The notes: a model not told the origin generated them from the letters alone. 5,006 nucleotides of DNA from an uncultured Planctomycetaceae bacterium (GCA_937860165.1 CALMBE010000057.1:1-5006), one strand, 5' to 3'. Positions 1 to 5,006 are shown, numbered from the stretch's first letter. A program made the numbers and translations.

Positions 1-881
1 TGTTTGCGTTGTGCGCCCGCAGTACCAAGGGGACCACCGGAACCCAAGCCAGCTTCCTCCAACTTTTCGAGGGCGATCATGCGAAGGTCCGCCAGCTCGA
101 ACAATTGGTGGCCCACAAAATGGGATTCTCTGCGACCTACGCCGTCACGGGGCAAACCTATTCGCGGAAGATCGACGCCCAGATTGTGGATTGCCTCTCG
201 GGCATTGCCGGCTCGGCCCACAAGGCTGCGACCGACCTGCGGATTCTCGCCCATCGCAAGGAAATCGAAGAACCCTTCGAGCCTGACCAAATCGGTTCGT
301 CGGCGATGGCCTACAAACGCAACCCCATGCGGTGCGAGAGAATCTGTTCACTCGCCCGATTTGCGATGAGCCTGCAATCGAGCACCTCAGCTAACTTGGC
401 TACGCAGTGGATGGAACGCACCCTCGACGACAGTGCCAATCGCCGTTTGGTCATCCCCCAAGCCTTCTTGGCTATCGACGCGGTGCTCATTCTCTATCAC
501 AACGTGGCCAGTGGGCTGGTGGTGTACCCAGAAGTCATTGCCCGAAATCTCCGCGAGGAATTGCCTTTCATGGCCACTGAAAACTTCCTCATGGCCGCTG
601 TCGCCGCCGGGGGAGATCGCCAAGACTTGCATGAACGCATTCGCCTGCACAGTCTCGCCGCTGCTGCACAGGTCAAGCAGCTCGGCAAGCCGAATGACTT
701 GATCGACCGCCTACACGGCGACAGCGTCTTTGCCGGGGTTAATTTCGACTCGGCCTTAGACGCCAGCCGACTCACAGGCCGCAGCGCAGCACAAGTCGAC
801 GAGTTCTTGGCGGAAGTAGTCGAGCCGATCCGCAATCGCTACGCGGACCAAGTTCTCGCTGCCGAGTCTTTGCGAGTGTAG
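1..881 (+). CDS. purB: Adenylosuccinate lyase, C-terminal ~60% (5' end outside window)
   Basis: Adenylosuccinate lyase acts twice in purine synthesis: it removes fumarate from SAICAR to give AICAR, and from adenylosuccinate to give AMP. It is a cytosolic homotetramer of the fumarase/aspartase superfamily. The reading frame is open from base 3 with no start, so the gene is cut by the left edge; compared from memory with the ~480-residue animal enzyme, about 190 residues are missing, including the upstream catalytic histidines. Visible landmarks are KGTTGTQAS (bases 27-53), TGQTYSRK, and the superfamily signature [13 protein letters not shown] (from base 294), which forms the mobile loop carrying the catalytic serine. 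Further on are [41 protein letters not shown] and a C-terminal [11 protein letters not shown] segment. These blocks match the animal-type ADSL more closely than the B. subtilis type. The few residues before KGTTG (ALCARST) look unlike the usual LRFRGV. The gene ends in TAG and converges on the Fur-family gene. Confidence 0.96.
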   Translation, partial: FALCARSTKGTTGTQASFLQLFEGDHAKVRQLEQLVAHKMGFSATYAVTGQTYSRKIDAQIVDCLSGIAGSAHKAATDLRILAHRKEIEEPFEPDQIGSSAMAYKRNPMRCERICSLARFAMSLQSSTSANLATQWMERTLDDSANRRLVIPQAFLAIDAVLILYHNVASGLVVYPEVIARNLREELPFMATENFLMAAVAAGGDRQDLHERIRLHSLAAAAQVKQLGKPNDLIDRLHGDSVFAGVNFDSALDASRLTGRSAAQVDEFLAEVVEPIRNRYADQVLAAESLRV

Positions 882-902
882 TTCGACAGGCTGCGCTCGG
901 TC

Positions 903-1406
903 TCAGATCAGGTCCAACGGCGTCTTGCGACGATGTCGCTTAGCGCTGCAATCGGAGCAGATTCCCGAAATAATCAACCGGTGGCCGGTCACGCGAAAGG
1001 AGTGCTCGCTGGCCACCGCTTGGCGAAGCTGCTGGAGCTCGCCGCTTTGGAACTCGATGAGTTTATCACACGAGGTGCAGTGCAGGTGATCGTGCTGAGG
1101 GTAGCCGTAGTCATGTTCGTAAACCGCCCGGCCGCGGAGATTCATCTGCCGCAAGAGGCCGGCGTCGACCAGTTCGTTGAGCGTGCGATAAACGGTCGGT
1201 CGGCTCACGTTGCGACCCTCGGGCAACAGGGCCAGATTCAGGATCAGTTCCTCGGCGTCGAAGTGGTCATGCCGCTCAAAGACAAAGTCGATCAGCAACC
1301 GCCGCTGCTGCGTGATGCGTTTTCCCTTGCTCTGCAGAAACTCCGCAAATCGCTCCTGGGGCGAACTGGAGACTTTCACCGTACCAAGGGCGTATCCGCT
1401 ATTCAT
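903..1406 (-). CDS. Fur-family metal-responsive transcriptional regulator
   Basis: This 167-residue protein is a DNA-binding metal sensor of the Fur/Zur/PerR family; such proteins act as dimers in the cytoplasm and usually repress metal-uptake or stress genes. The N-terminal winged helix is seen in GKRITQQRRLLIDFVF (28-43), HDHFDAEEL (46-54) and the recognition helix VSRPTVYRTLNELVDAGLL (67-85). The metal and dimerisation domain follows, with QHDHLHC (104-110), CTSC (110-113), GHRLIISGIC (141-150) and CSDC (150-153). The two CxxC pairs are the usual structural zinc site and the HDHLH segment is the usual regulatory metal region. Length is slightly above the typical 130-150 because of an N-terminal extension of about 15 residues and a basic tail (KRHRRK). 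I chose the ATG at 1406; a GTG at codon 10 is an alternative, and neither has a good Shine-Dalgarno site. Metal specificity (iron, zinc, manganese or peroxide) cannot be told from sequence alone. It sits alone, convergent with purB. Confidence 0.93.
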   Translation of the reverse strand: MNSGYALGTVKVSSSPQERFAEFLQSKGKRITQQRRLLIDFVFERHDHFDAEELILNLALLPEGRNVSRPTVYRTLNELVDAGLLRQMNLRGRAVYEHDYGYPQHDHLHCTSCDKLIEFQSGELQQLRQAVASEHSFRVTGHRLIISGICSDCSAKRHRRKTPLDLI

Positions 1407-1460
1407 GGTCGAACTGCACTTTCAGAATGAACGAGTGTTTTGTCAACGTTTAGTTTTCGG

Positions 1461-1524
1461 GTGAGCCGAACGCGCTAGCGTCGGGTTGTCCCTGAAAAAC
1501 CCGTGGCTAGCGCCATCGGCTCAC
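1461..1524. repeat. Imperfect palindrome with 27-nt arms (REP-like intergenic element)
   Basis: The left arm (1461-1487) and right arm (1498-1524) are reverse complements at 23 of 27 positions, with a 10-nt loop (1488-1497). The conserved blocks are GTGAGCCGA at the outer ends, CGCTAGC in the middle and CGGGTT next to the loop. There is no T-run after either side, so it is not a standard intrinsic terminator. It lies just upstream of the Fur-family gene, beyond its probable promoter. I recall similar GCTAGC-centred palindromes scattered between genes in Pirellula-type genomes, but cannot confirm that here. REP/BIME-like element is my best reading; a regulatory cruciform is an alternative. Confidence 0.8.
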
Positions 1525-1565
1525 ATGATCTACCCGAACATTTAGGTCTGCCAAAGCACTAGGGC

Positions 1566-1601
1566 GTCTCAATAAGAAGCAAAGTAACTCGCTATTGAGA
1601 C
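1566..1601. repeat. Inverted repeat, 9-bp perfect arms and 18-nt loop
   Basis: GTCTCAATA at 1566-1574 is the exact reverse complement of TATTGAGAC at 1593-1601. The 18-nt interior does not extend the stem. The heptamer GTCTCAA occurs once more at 1684-1690. The surroundings are more AT-rich than the neighbouring genes. It could be a regulator binding site, a weak hairpin in a transcript, or the remains of a mobile element; nothing in the sequence decides between these. Confidence 0.5.
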
Positions 1602-1719
1602 AATCAAGGTTTCTTAATCACCAAAAAACCGCAAGAAAGGAAATATCGCCTTCGACTATTGATTCTATCCGATTCGCAGTGCAGTCTCAAGTAGTGGCCA
1701 TTTTCGCACCAGCAGAACC

Positions 1720-1818
1720 GCAAAGTCCGTCACCCCGCAGGACCACCACCAGCCCAGCCGGAGGCAAGCTTGCCTCCAGCTAGGCTTGAACAAGTCCGTG
1801 ACGAGGGAGAGACTTTGC
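1720..1818. repeat. Compound inverted repeat enclosing a GGAGGCAAG/CTTGCCTCC palindrome
   Basis: The inner part is a perfect 18-bp palindrome (1760-1777, GGAGGCAAGCTTGCCTCC) that extends to 26 bp (1756-1781) if the C/A position at 1759/1778 is allowed to mismatch. Around it, GCAAAGTC (1720-1727) pairs with GACTTTGC (1811-1818), and CGTCAC (1728-1733) pairs with GTGACG (1798-1803). This gives a 14-bp outer stem with a 7-nt bulge on the right side only. The octamer AAGTCCGT is also repeated directly at 1723-1730 and 1792-1799. The layout resembles a small folded mobile or REP-type element. It lies immediately past the terminator of the FlgM-like gene, in the direction of that gene's transcription. 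Confidence 0.65.
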
Positions 1819-1828
1819 AGTAATGCCA

Positions 1829-1860
1829 CAAAAAAACCGTCGAGAAAGATCTCGACGGTT
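1829..1860 (-). terminator. Intrinsic terminator of the FlgM-like gene
   Basis: On the minus strand an 11-bp perfect stem (AACCGTCGAGA, 1860-1850, with its complement at 1845-1835) has a 4-nt loop and runs directly into a T-tract read from the A-run at 1836-1830. It begins 29 nt after the stop codon of the FlgM-like gene. This is a textbook rho-independent terminator and supports that gene being real and transcribed as a separate unit from the Fur-family gene downstream. Confidence 0.92.
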
Positions 1861-1889
1861 CAACGTAAAGCTGAAAAAATTTCTGCGAA

Positions 1890-2168
1890 TCAAGCGATGT
1901 CATCCAGCAGTTGCTCGAGGGCCGAGTCGAGTTTGTCGGACGTTTCATAGGTCCCGGCCGCAATTTCATTGCGGACCCGGTTAACCAATTCGAGACGTAT
2001 CTCGCCGCTCTCGACTGCTTGGGCCGCTTCTTGTGCAGCTGGAGATATGTCGAGTTGGTCGCCGGTACTCCCCGCAGTGCCGACTGGACGCTGATTGTTG
2101 GAGCGGCTGGTGTAGGGGCCCGAAATTCCCTGTGGTCCGTGAATGTGATTTGTGCCGTGGATTTGCAT
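1890..2168 (-). CDS. flgM: FlgM-like anti-sigma-28 factor
   Basis: FlgM-type proteins bind the flagellar sigma factor FliA (sigma-28) and keep late flagellar genes silent until the hook is finished and FlgM is exported. This protein has 92 residues, close to the usual ~100. The first ~35 residues are His/Gly/Asn/Pro-rich and look disordered. From residue 37 the FlgM-like pattern appears: DQLDISPAAQEAAQ (37-50), then RLELVNRVRNEIAAGTYET (58-76), then SDKLDSALEQLLDDI (77-91). The RV..V+..I..GTY pattern followed by a C-terminal amphipathic helix is the sigma-binding half of the family. The start is well supported: ATG at 2168 has GGAG seven bases upstream. It ends in TGA followed by a strong terminator and appears monocistronic, with no flagellar neighbours in the window. 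Family assignment is from pattern recognition; a different sigma partner is possible. Confidence 0.8.
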   Translation of the reverse strand: MQIHGTNHIHGPQGISGPYTSRSNNQRPVGTAGSTGDQLDISPAAQEAAQAVESGEIRLELVNRVRNEIAAGTYETSDKLDSALEQLLDDIA

Positions 2169-2175
2169 GTTCGAT

Positions 2176-2179
2176 CTCC
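2176..2179 (-). promoter_or_regulatory. Shine-Dalgarno site of the FlgM-like gene
   Basis: On the minus strand the sequence CCGGAGATCGAAC precedes the ATG at 2168, placing GGAG seven bases before the start. It fixes the start codon and distinguishes the real frame from the longer overlapping open frame on the same strand. Confidence 0.75.
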
Positions 2180-2740
2180 GGTGAATTGCACCTTGTGCTG
2201 CTCTCTCGTGTGGGGCGGGGCTAGAGCGGGTGCTCGTTGCTTATGGTAACGCCTGCGAGGAGTCGAGCCAATCGGTCTTGCCAAGTGGTAGCTGCCATCC
2301 ATCGGAGCAGCAGGAAATAGGGACTAGTTTCGATGGATCTGGGTTGCGAACGGGACGAAATGTCTGGGGAGTAGTTTGTCTTCAGCCGGCCAAGCCGCGA
2401 GGACAATGCTATCATCGACTGCATCGCTAGCTTGGATTCATAATTTCTTCACAGGGCCGATTGCCCGCTCCAGGATTCCTGTAGCATTTGTGTCAATCGT
2501 GCTTTTCCCGGACCTGCACACGGGTTCCAATTTGTGGTGTTTTGGCAACGTAGAAAATCACTGTGTTCCCTGCAAAGCGGTCATGTCGGGTGAGCAAGGA
2601 GTTCGGCACGCGCTGCCTCGTTCAATTACGCAGGTTCTCGGGCGTTGGTTCAGGTATTCCAACGACCTGCGGATGCTAGGCCATTCCGGCCAGAGGAGTC
2701 AACACCGCTACGAAATGGACTCTCTACCCGCCAAACCAAG
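2180..2740. other. Long divergent intergenic region, no gene recognised
   Basis: Between the divergent FlgM-like gene and the rpmE promoter I find no protein with recognisable motifs, no tRNA-type T-loop and no hallmark of RNase P RNA, tmRNA or SRP RNA. A plus-strand frame open from 2376 to 2990 has no recognisable domain and continues out of frame through rpmE, so I treat it as chance. Small stem candidates exist, for example AGAGGAGTC at 2692-2700 with GACTCTCT at 2718-2725 (one bulge), but none is strong. The promoter of the FlgM-like gene must lie at the left end and I cannot place it. Confidence 0.55.
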
Positions 2741-2744
2741 GCCC

Positions 2745-2773
2745 TTGTTTCCCGTCTTTCCAAGGGATATACT
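2745..2773 (+). promoter_or_regulatory. Candidate sigma-70-type promoter for rpmE
   Basis: TTGTTT (2745-2750) and TATACT (2768-2773) are separated by exactly 17 bp. The -10 hexamer matches consensus at five of six positions, the -35 at three of six. Transcription would begin near 2780, giving an untranslated leader of about 100 nt before rpmE. A 6-bp inverted repeat, CCCTTG (2742-2747) and CAAGGG (2761-2766), overlaps the -35 box and spacer and could be an operator. Placement fits, but promoters predicted by eye are often wrong. Confidence 0.45.
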
Positions 2774-2827
2774 CCGGGATTCCAGACCTGACCCCTTCGT
2801 TCACAGATCATTGGCCGCAATTGGCAG

Positions 2828-2872
2828 CGTCGGTTCCCGCGAGGAGCTCAGACAAACGGTGCCGACGAGGAG
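2828..2872 (+). promoter_or_regulatory. rpmE leader: possible stem abutting the Shine-Dalgarno site
   Basis: GAGGAG at 2867-2872, eight bases before the ATG at 2881, is a strong ribosome binding site and decides the rpmE start over an in-frame TTG at 2821. CGTCGG (2828-2833) can pair with CCGACG (2862-2867), so the stem ends on the first base of the site. The octamer CGAGGAGC occurs twice, at 2840-2847 in the loop and at 2866-2873 over the real site. Ribosomal protein leaders, including those of bL31 genes in some bacteria, can bind their own product; whether this one does is inference. Confidence 0.4.
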
Positions 2873-2880
2873 CGAGTGCT

Positions 2881-3132
2881 ATGAAAACCGAGATTCATCC
2901 CAAATACTACGAAACCAAAGTCACCTGTGGTTGTGGCAACTCGTTTGTCACCGGGAGCGTCCGCAAGGAACTGAAGGTCGATATCTGTAGCGCCTGCCAC
3001 CCCTTCTTCACCGGCAAGTTGAAGTTTGTCGATACCGCCGGGCGGATCGAGAAGTTCAAGAACAAGTTCGCTGCTGCTGGCTACGCGAGTCTCACCAAAG
3101 GGAAAAAGGCCAAGCCCGCCGACAAGAAGTAG
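2881..3132 (+). CDS. rpmE: Large-subunit ribosomal protein bL31 (zinc-binding type)
   Basis: bL31 sits at the top of the 50S subunit and forms part of the bridge to the head of the 30S subunit. The protein has 83 residues and begins [16 protein letters not shown], the hallmark start of the family (IHPKY). It keeps all four zinc ligands, Cys16 and Cys18 in CGC and Cys36 and Cys39 in CSAC, so it is the zinc-containing C+ form. CHPFFTGK (39-46) is the family's conserved core and [10 protein letters not shown] follows. It is about 13 residues longer than the E. coli protein, because of a lysine-rich tail ([11 protein letters not shown]). The start is the ATG preceded by GAGGAG. It is the first gene of a rpmE-prfA-prmC series, an order found in other bacteria, and lies 73 nt before prfA. 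Confidence 0.97.
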   Translation: MKTEIHPKYYETKVTCGCGNSFVTGSVRKELKVDICSACHPFFTGKLKFVDTAGRIEKFKNKFAAAGYASLTKGKKAKPADKK

Positions 3133-3148
3133 CTACGGAGCGAATTGG

Positions 3149-3166
3149 TAAGCACGTTGGTGCTTA
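3149..3166 (+). terminator. Small hairpin between rpmE and prfA (weak terminator or attenuator)
   Basis: TAAGCAC (3149-3155) and GTGCTTA (3160-3166) form a perfect 7-bp stem with a 4-nt GTTG loop, 16 nt after the rpmE stop. What follows (TTCCTCGCCCC) is pyrimidine-rich but lacks a true T-run, so complete termination is unlikely. It may reduce read-through into prfA or protect the 3' end of the rpmE message. Confidence 0.4.
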
Positions 3167-3205
3167 TTCCTCGCCCCGTGGTCTCCGCTTCTATTTTCCC
3201 ACCTC

Positions 3206-4279
3206 ATGCGTCAACTTCTTGAAGATAATCTCGCTCGCTTCACGCAACTCGAACAGCAGTTGGTCGACCCCGAGGTCTTGAGCAATTCCCCGCGCCTTGC
3301 CGCCGTTGCCAGGGAGCACGGTTCGCTCGCCAAGCTCGCCAACAAATATCGGCGATTCAAAGAACTCAATCGTGAGATCACCGACGCCCGAGAAATGCTC
3401 ATCGGCAGCGATGCCGATATGCGGGAGTTAGCTGGCCTGGAACTTCCCACGCTCATCGAAGAGCGAGAATCTCTGTGGAACGAGCTTTTGGGACTGACCC
3501 TCGGTGGTGCCGATGCGAATCGCACCCGCTGTGTCATGGAAATCCGAGCCGGCACCGGCGGGGACGAGGCCGCCCTTTTCGCTCGCAGTCTCTACGAGAT
3601 GTACAAGTACCATGCCGGGATCAAGCGCTGGAAAATGGAGCTCCTGGATCACAGCACGACCGAGCTCGGGGGTTTCAAGGAAATTACCCTGGCCTTGGAA
3701 GGGGAGGGGGTCTACCGCGAATTGCAGTACGAGAGCGGCGGCCACCGTGTGCAACGTGTCCCGCAGACCGAAACCCAAGGTCGCATCCACACCTCGGCAG
3801 CTACCGTCGCCGTAATGCCCGAGCCCGAGGATGTCGAAGTCAACATCAAGTCCGAGGATTATCGACTCGACAAGTTTTGTGCCAGCGGGCCCGGTGGCCA
3901 ACACGTCAACAAGACCGAGTCGGCCGTGCGGCTCACCCATCTCGAAACCGGCATCGTCGTCCAGTGCCAAGATGAAAAAAGCCAACACAAGAATCTCGCC
4001 AAGGCCCTGCGGGTGCTCAAGACCCGTGTCTACGAAGCCAAGCGACAGATCGAAGACCAGAAACGGGCCGACGAACGTCGCACCTTGGTCGGCTCGGGAG
4101 ACCGCAGCCAACGGATTCGCACCTACAACTTTCCCGAGAATCGCGTGACCGATCACCGCATCGGTCTGACCTTGTACAAACTCGATCAGATCCTCGCCGG
4201 AAATTTGCAACCCGTGACCGATGCCCTGGTCGACTACGACCGCCAACAACTCCGCGATGCGTTTGGTACGGATGATTGA
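3206..4279 (+). CDS. prfA: Peptide chain release factor 1
   Basis: RF1 enters the ribosomal A site at UAA or UAG and triggers release of the finished protein. The product has 357 residues, close to the 360 of E. coli. An N-terminal helical region (about 1-100) is followed by the conserved [15 protein letters not shown] block. The stop-codon-reading motif lies in [23 protein letters not shown], where PQT (186-188) is the P-x-T tripeptide that marks RF1 rather than the SPF of RF2. The catalytic GGQ is at 230-232 in [17 protein letters not shown], and DEKSQHKN and the C-terminal [17 protein letters not shown] block are intact. The ATG has no Shine-Dalgarno site; the 25 bases before it are mostly pyrimidines, so the start rests on homology in the N-terminal region. 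It is followed by prmC, whose product methylates the GGQ glutamine, after a 104-nt gap containing a palindrome. Confidence 0.98.
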   Translation: MRQLLEDNLARFTQLEQQLVDPEVLSNSPRLAAVAREHGSLAKLANKYRRFKELNREITDAREMLIGSDADMRELAGLELPTLIEERESLWNELLGLTLGGADANRTRCVMEIRAGTGGDEAALFARSLYEMYKYHAGIKRWKMELLDHSTTELGGFKEITLALEGEGVYRELQYESGGHRVQRVPQTETQGRIHTSAATVAVMPEPEDVEVNIKSEDYRLDKFCASGPGGQHVNKTESAVRLTHLETGIVVQCQDEKSQHKNLAKALRVLKTRVYEAKRQIEDQKRADERRTLVGSGDRSQRIRTYNFPENRVTDHRIGLTLYKLDQILAGNLQPVTDALVDYDRQQLRDAFGTDD

Positions 4280-4293
4280 GAGGTTTTTTGTAA

Positions 4294-4357
4294 AGTAGCA
4301 TGGGCCCCCGGCCCGTGTGTTTCAAAGACAGTACACGGCCCAGGGGGCCATGCTACT
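4294..4357. repeat. Imperfect palindrome with 25-nt arms between prfA and prmC
   Basis: Arms at 4294-4318 and 4333-4357 are reverse complements at 22 of 25 positions, around a 14-nt loop (4319-4332). The outer block AGTAGCATGG and inner block CCGTGT are perfectly matched; the middle is a G/C-rich run. There is no T-run after the stem on the plus strand (AAGTCCCCTG), and the T6 tract at 4284-4289 lies before it, so it does not look like a true terminator. It differs in sequence from the palindromes at 1461 and 1720. Probably a dispersed intergenic repeat that, when transcribed, would form a stable hairpin within the prfA-prmC message. Confidence 0.8.
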
Positions 4358-4383
4358 AAGTCCCCTGTCTGAAAAGTGAGTCG

Positions 4384-5006
4384 ATGTCTGACGACAAACC
4401 CACTACCGAAGTCTGGACCGTGGGTCGGTTGCTCACTTGGACCACTGAGTTTCTGCGGAGCAAAGGGGCCGATTCCCCGCGTCTCGATGCCGAGGTGCTC
4501 CTGGCGCATGCCCGCGGTTGCCAACGCATCGAGCTGTACACGGCCTTCGACGAAGAACCCCCCGAAGCAATTCGCACAAAATTCCGGGAGCTCGTTGGAC
4601 GCCGAGCCAAAGGGGCCCCGGTGGCCTACCTGGTGGGGCGACGCGAATTCTTCTCGCTCATGTTCGATGTCACCCCCGATGTGCTGATTCCGCGACCCGA
4701 AACTGAGCTGCTGGTCGTGCGAGCGATCGATCTTGCGAAATCGCTGAAAACCGAGTCACCCCGGATCGCCGACATTGGCACCGGCAGCGGGGCCATTGCG
4801 GTGGCCGTGGCAAAACATGTCAAGTCGTGTCGCATCACGGCAGTCGATGTCAGTCCCGCGGCCCTCGCCGTGGCGCAGCGGAATGCGGCCAAGCACGGCG
4901 TTGCGGAGCGGATCGAGTTTATTGAAAGCGACTTGTTCGCAGCGTTCCCCGCCGGGGTGACATTCGATTTGGTCCTGAGCAACCCGCCGTATGTCGCCAG
5001 TACCGA
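4384..5006 (+). CDS. prmC: Release-factor glutamine N5-methyltransferase PrmC (3' end outside window)
   Basis: PrmC (formerly HemK) uses S-adenosylmethionine to methylate the side-chain amide of the GGQ glutamine in RF1 and RF2, which speeds peptide release. The frame is open from the ATG at 4384 to the window end (207 complete codons), so roughly the last quarter to third is missing. The N-terminal helical domain (about 1-95) binds the release factor and contains DAEVLLAHARG and GRRAKGAPVAYLVGRREFF. Next come VLIPRPETE (100-108), the SAM-binding loop ADIGTGSGAIAVAVA with GTGSG at 132-136, the acidic AVDVS strand, and the catalytic NPPYV motif (200-204) that holds the target amide. The start is the first ATG and gives a normal N-terminus, but there is no well-spaced Shine-Dalgarno site. 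It follows prfA in the same direction, and the enzyme's substrate is the product of that gene. Confidence 0.96.
   Translation, partial: MSDDKPTTEVWTVGRLLTWTTEFLRSKGADSPRLDAEVLLAHARGCQRIELYTAFDEEPPEAIRTKFRELVGRRAKGAPVAYLVGRREFFSLMFDVTPDVLIPRPETELLVVRAIDLAKSLKTESPRIADIGTGSGAIAVAVAKHVKSCRITAVDVSPAALAVAQRNAAKHGVAERIEFIESDLFAAFPAGVTFDLVLSNPPYVAST

Larger units (their letters stand above)
1407..1889. other. Gene-free gap between the Fur-family and FlgM-like genes
   Basis: I see no convincing coding region in these 483 bases. They hold a 64-nt imperfect palindrome (1461-1524), a hairpin with 9-bp perfect arms (1566-1601), a compound inverted repeat (1720-1818) and the terminator of the FlgM-like gene (1829-1860). 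The Fur-family promoter should lie at the left end on the minus strand. A TTGACA hexamer is present there (minus strand, 1446-1441), but no good -10 hexamer follows at 16-18 bp, so I do not call a promoter. A short open frame at 1595-1783 starts with TTG inside a hairpin arm and ends inside a repeat, and I consider it spurious. Confidence 0.6.

Noticed and set aside
882..902. Terminator between convergent purB and the Fur-family gene
   Set aside because: The 21-nt gap has no convincing stem and no T-run on either strand.
933..1430. 165-codon open frame on the plus strand
   Set aside because: Antisense shadow of the Fur-family gene, which has all its zinc and DNA-binding motifs on the other strand.
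1407..1460. Fur box or full promoter in front of the Fur-family gene
   Set aside because: TTGACA is present on the minus strand, but no good -10 follows at normal spacing and no stretch resembles the GATAATGATAATCATTATC-type box.
2266..2284. Sigma-54-like TTGGCA...TTGGC on the minus strand upstream of the FlgM-like gene
   Set aside because: The GG and GC doublets are 14 bp apart rather than the required 12, so it does not fit a -24/-12 promoter.
1730..2302. 190-codon open frame on the minus strand
   Set aside because: It overlaps the FlgM-like gene in another frame and reads straight through that gene's terminator and a palindromic repeat; composition is low-complexity.
2376..2990. 204-codon open frame on the plus strand
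   Set aside because: It runs out of frame through the first third of rpmE, has no recognisable motif, and ignores the clear promoter and ribosome binding site of rpmE.
3428..4249. 273-codon open frame on the minus strand
   Set aside because: It lies wholly antisense to prfA, whose motifs are intact, and its translation is an L/V/G/D-rich mirror of the sense codons with no recognisable domain.
1..5006. CRISPR array, tRNA, rRNA, insertion sequence or defence genes
   Set aside because: No regularly spaced direct repeats, no tRNA T-loop with matching acceptor arm, and no transposase, nuclease or toxin motif in any plausible frame.

Overview
The window reads as ordinary chromosomal DNA from a bacterium. 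I infer a member of the Planctomycetes, probably of the Pirellula/Blastopirellula/Rhodopirellula type. The reasons are moderately high GC, loosely packed genes with long intergenic gaps, several starts without a clear Shine-Dalgarno site, large palindromic intergenic repeats, an adenylosuccinate lyase close to the animal type, and a small FlgM-like protein with an N-terminus (MQIHG...HIHGPQ) that I associate with this group. The taxon is an inference from memory, not a database result.

Layout. Positions 1-881 hold the 3' part of purB (adenylosuccinate lyase) on the plus strand. It converges, across a 21-nt gap, with a Fur-family metalloregulator on the minus strand (903-1406). Positions 1407-1889 have no convincing gene but hold three palindromic structures (1461-1524, 1566-1601, 1720-1818) and a strong intrinsic terminator (1829-1860) serving the next minus-strand gene. 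That gene (1890-2168) encodes a 92-residue FlgM-like anti-sigma factor. A long gap follows (2169-2880) with no recognisable gene; its right end carries a plausible sigma-70-type promoter and an untranslated leader for rpmE.

The right half is a translation cluster on the plus strand: rpmE (ribosomal protein bL31, 2881-3132), prfA (release factor 1, 3206-4279) and prmC (release-factor glutamine methyltransferase, from 4384 and running off the right edge). The last two work directly together: PrmC methylates the glutamine of the GGQ motif in RF1, here Gln232. A 64-nt palindrome lies between prfA and prmC.

I see no CRISPR array, tRNA, rRNA, transposase, defence system or biosynthetic cluster. 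The most interesting material is non-coding: several unrelated palindromic elements, each confined to an intergenic gap, and the possible regulatory leader of rpmE. I do not see evidence for a new multi-gene system.
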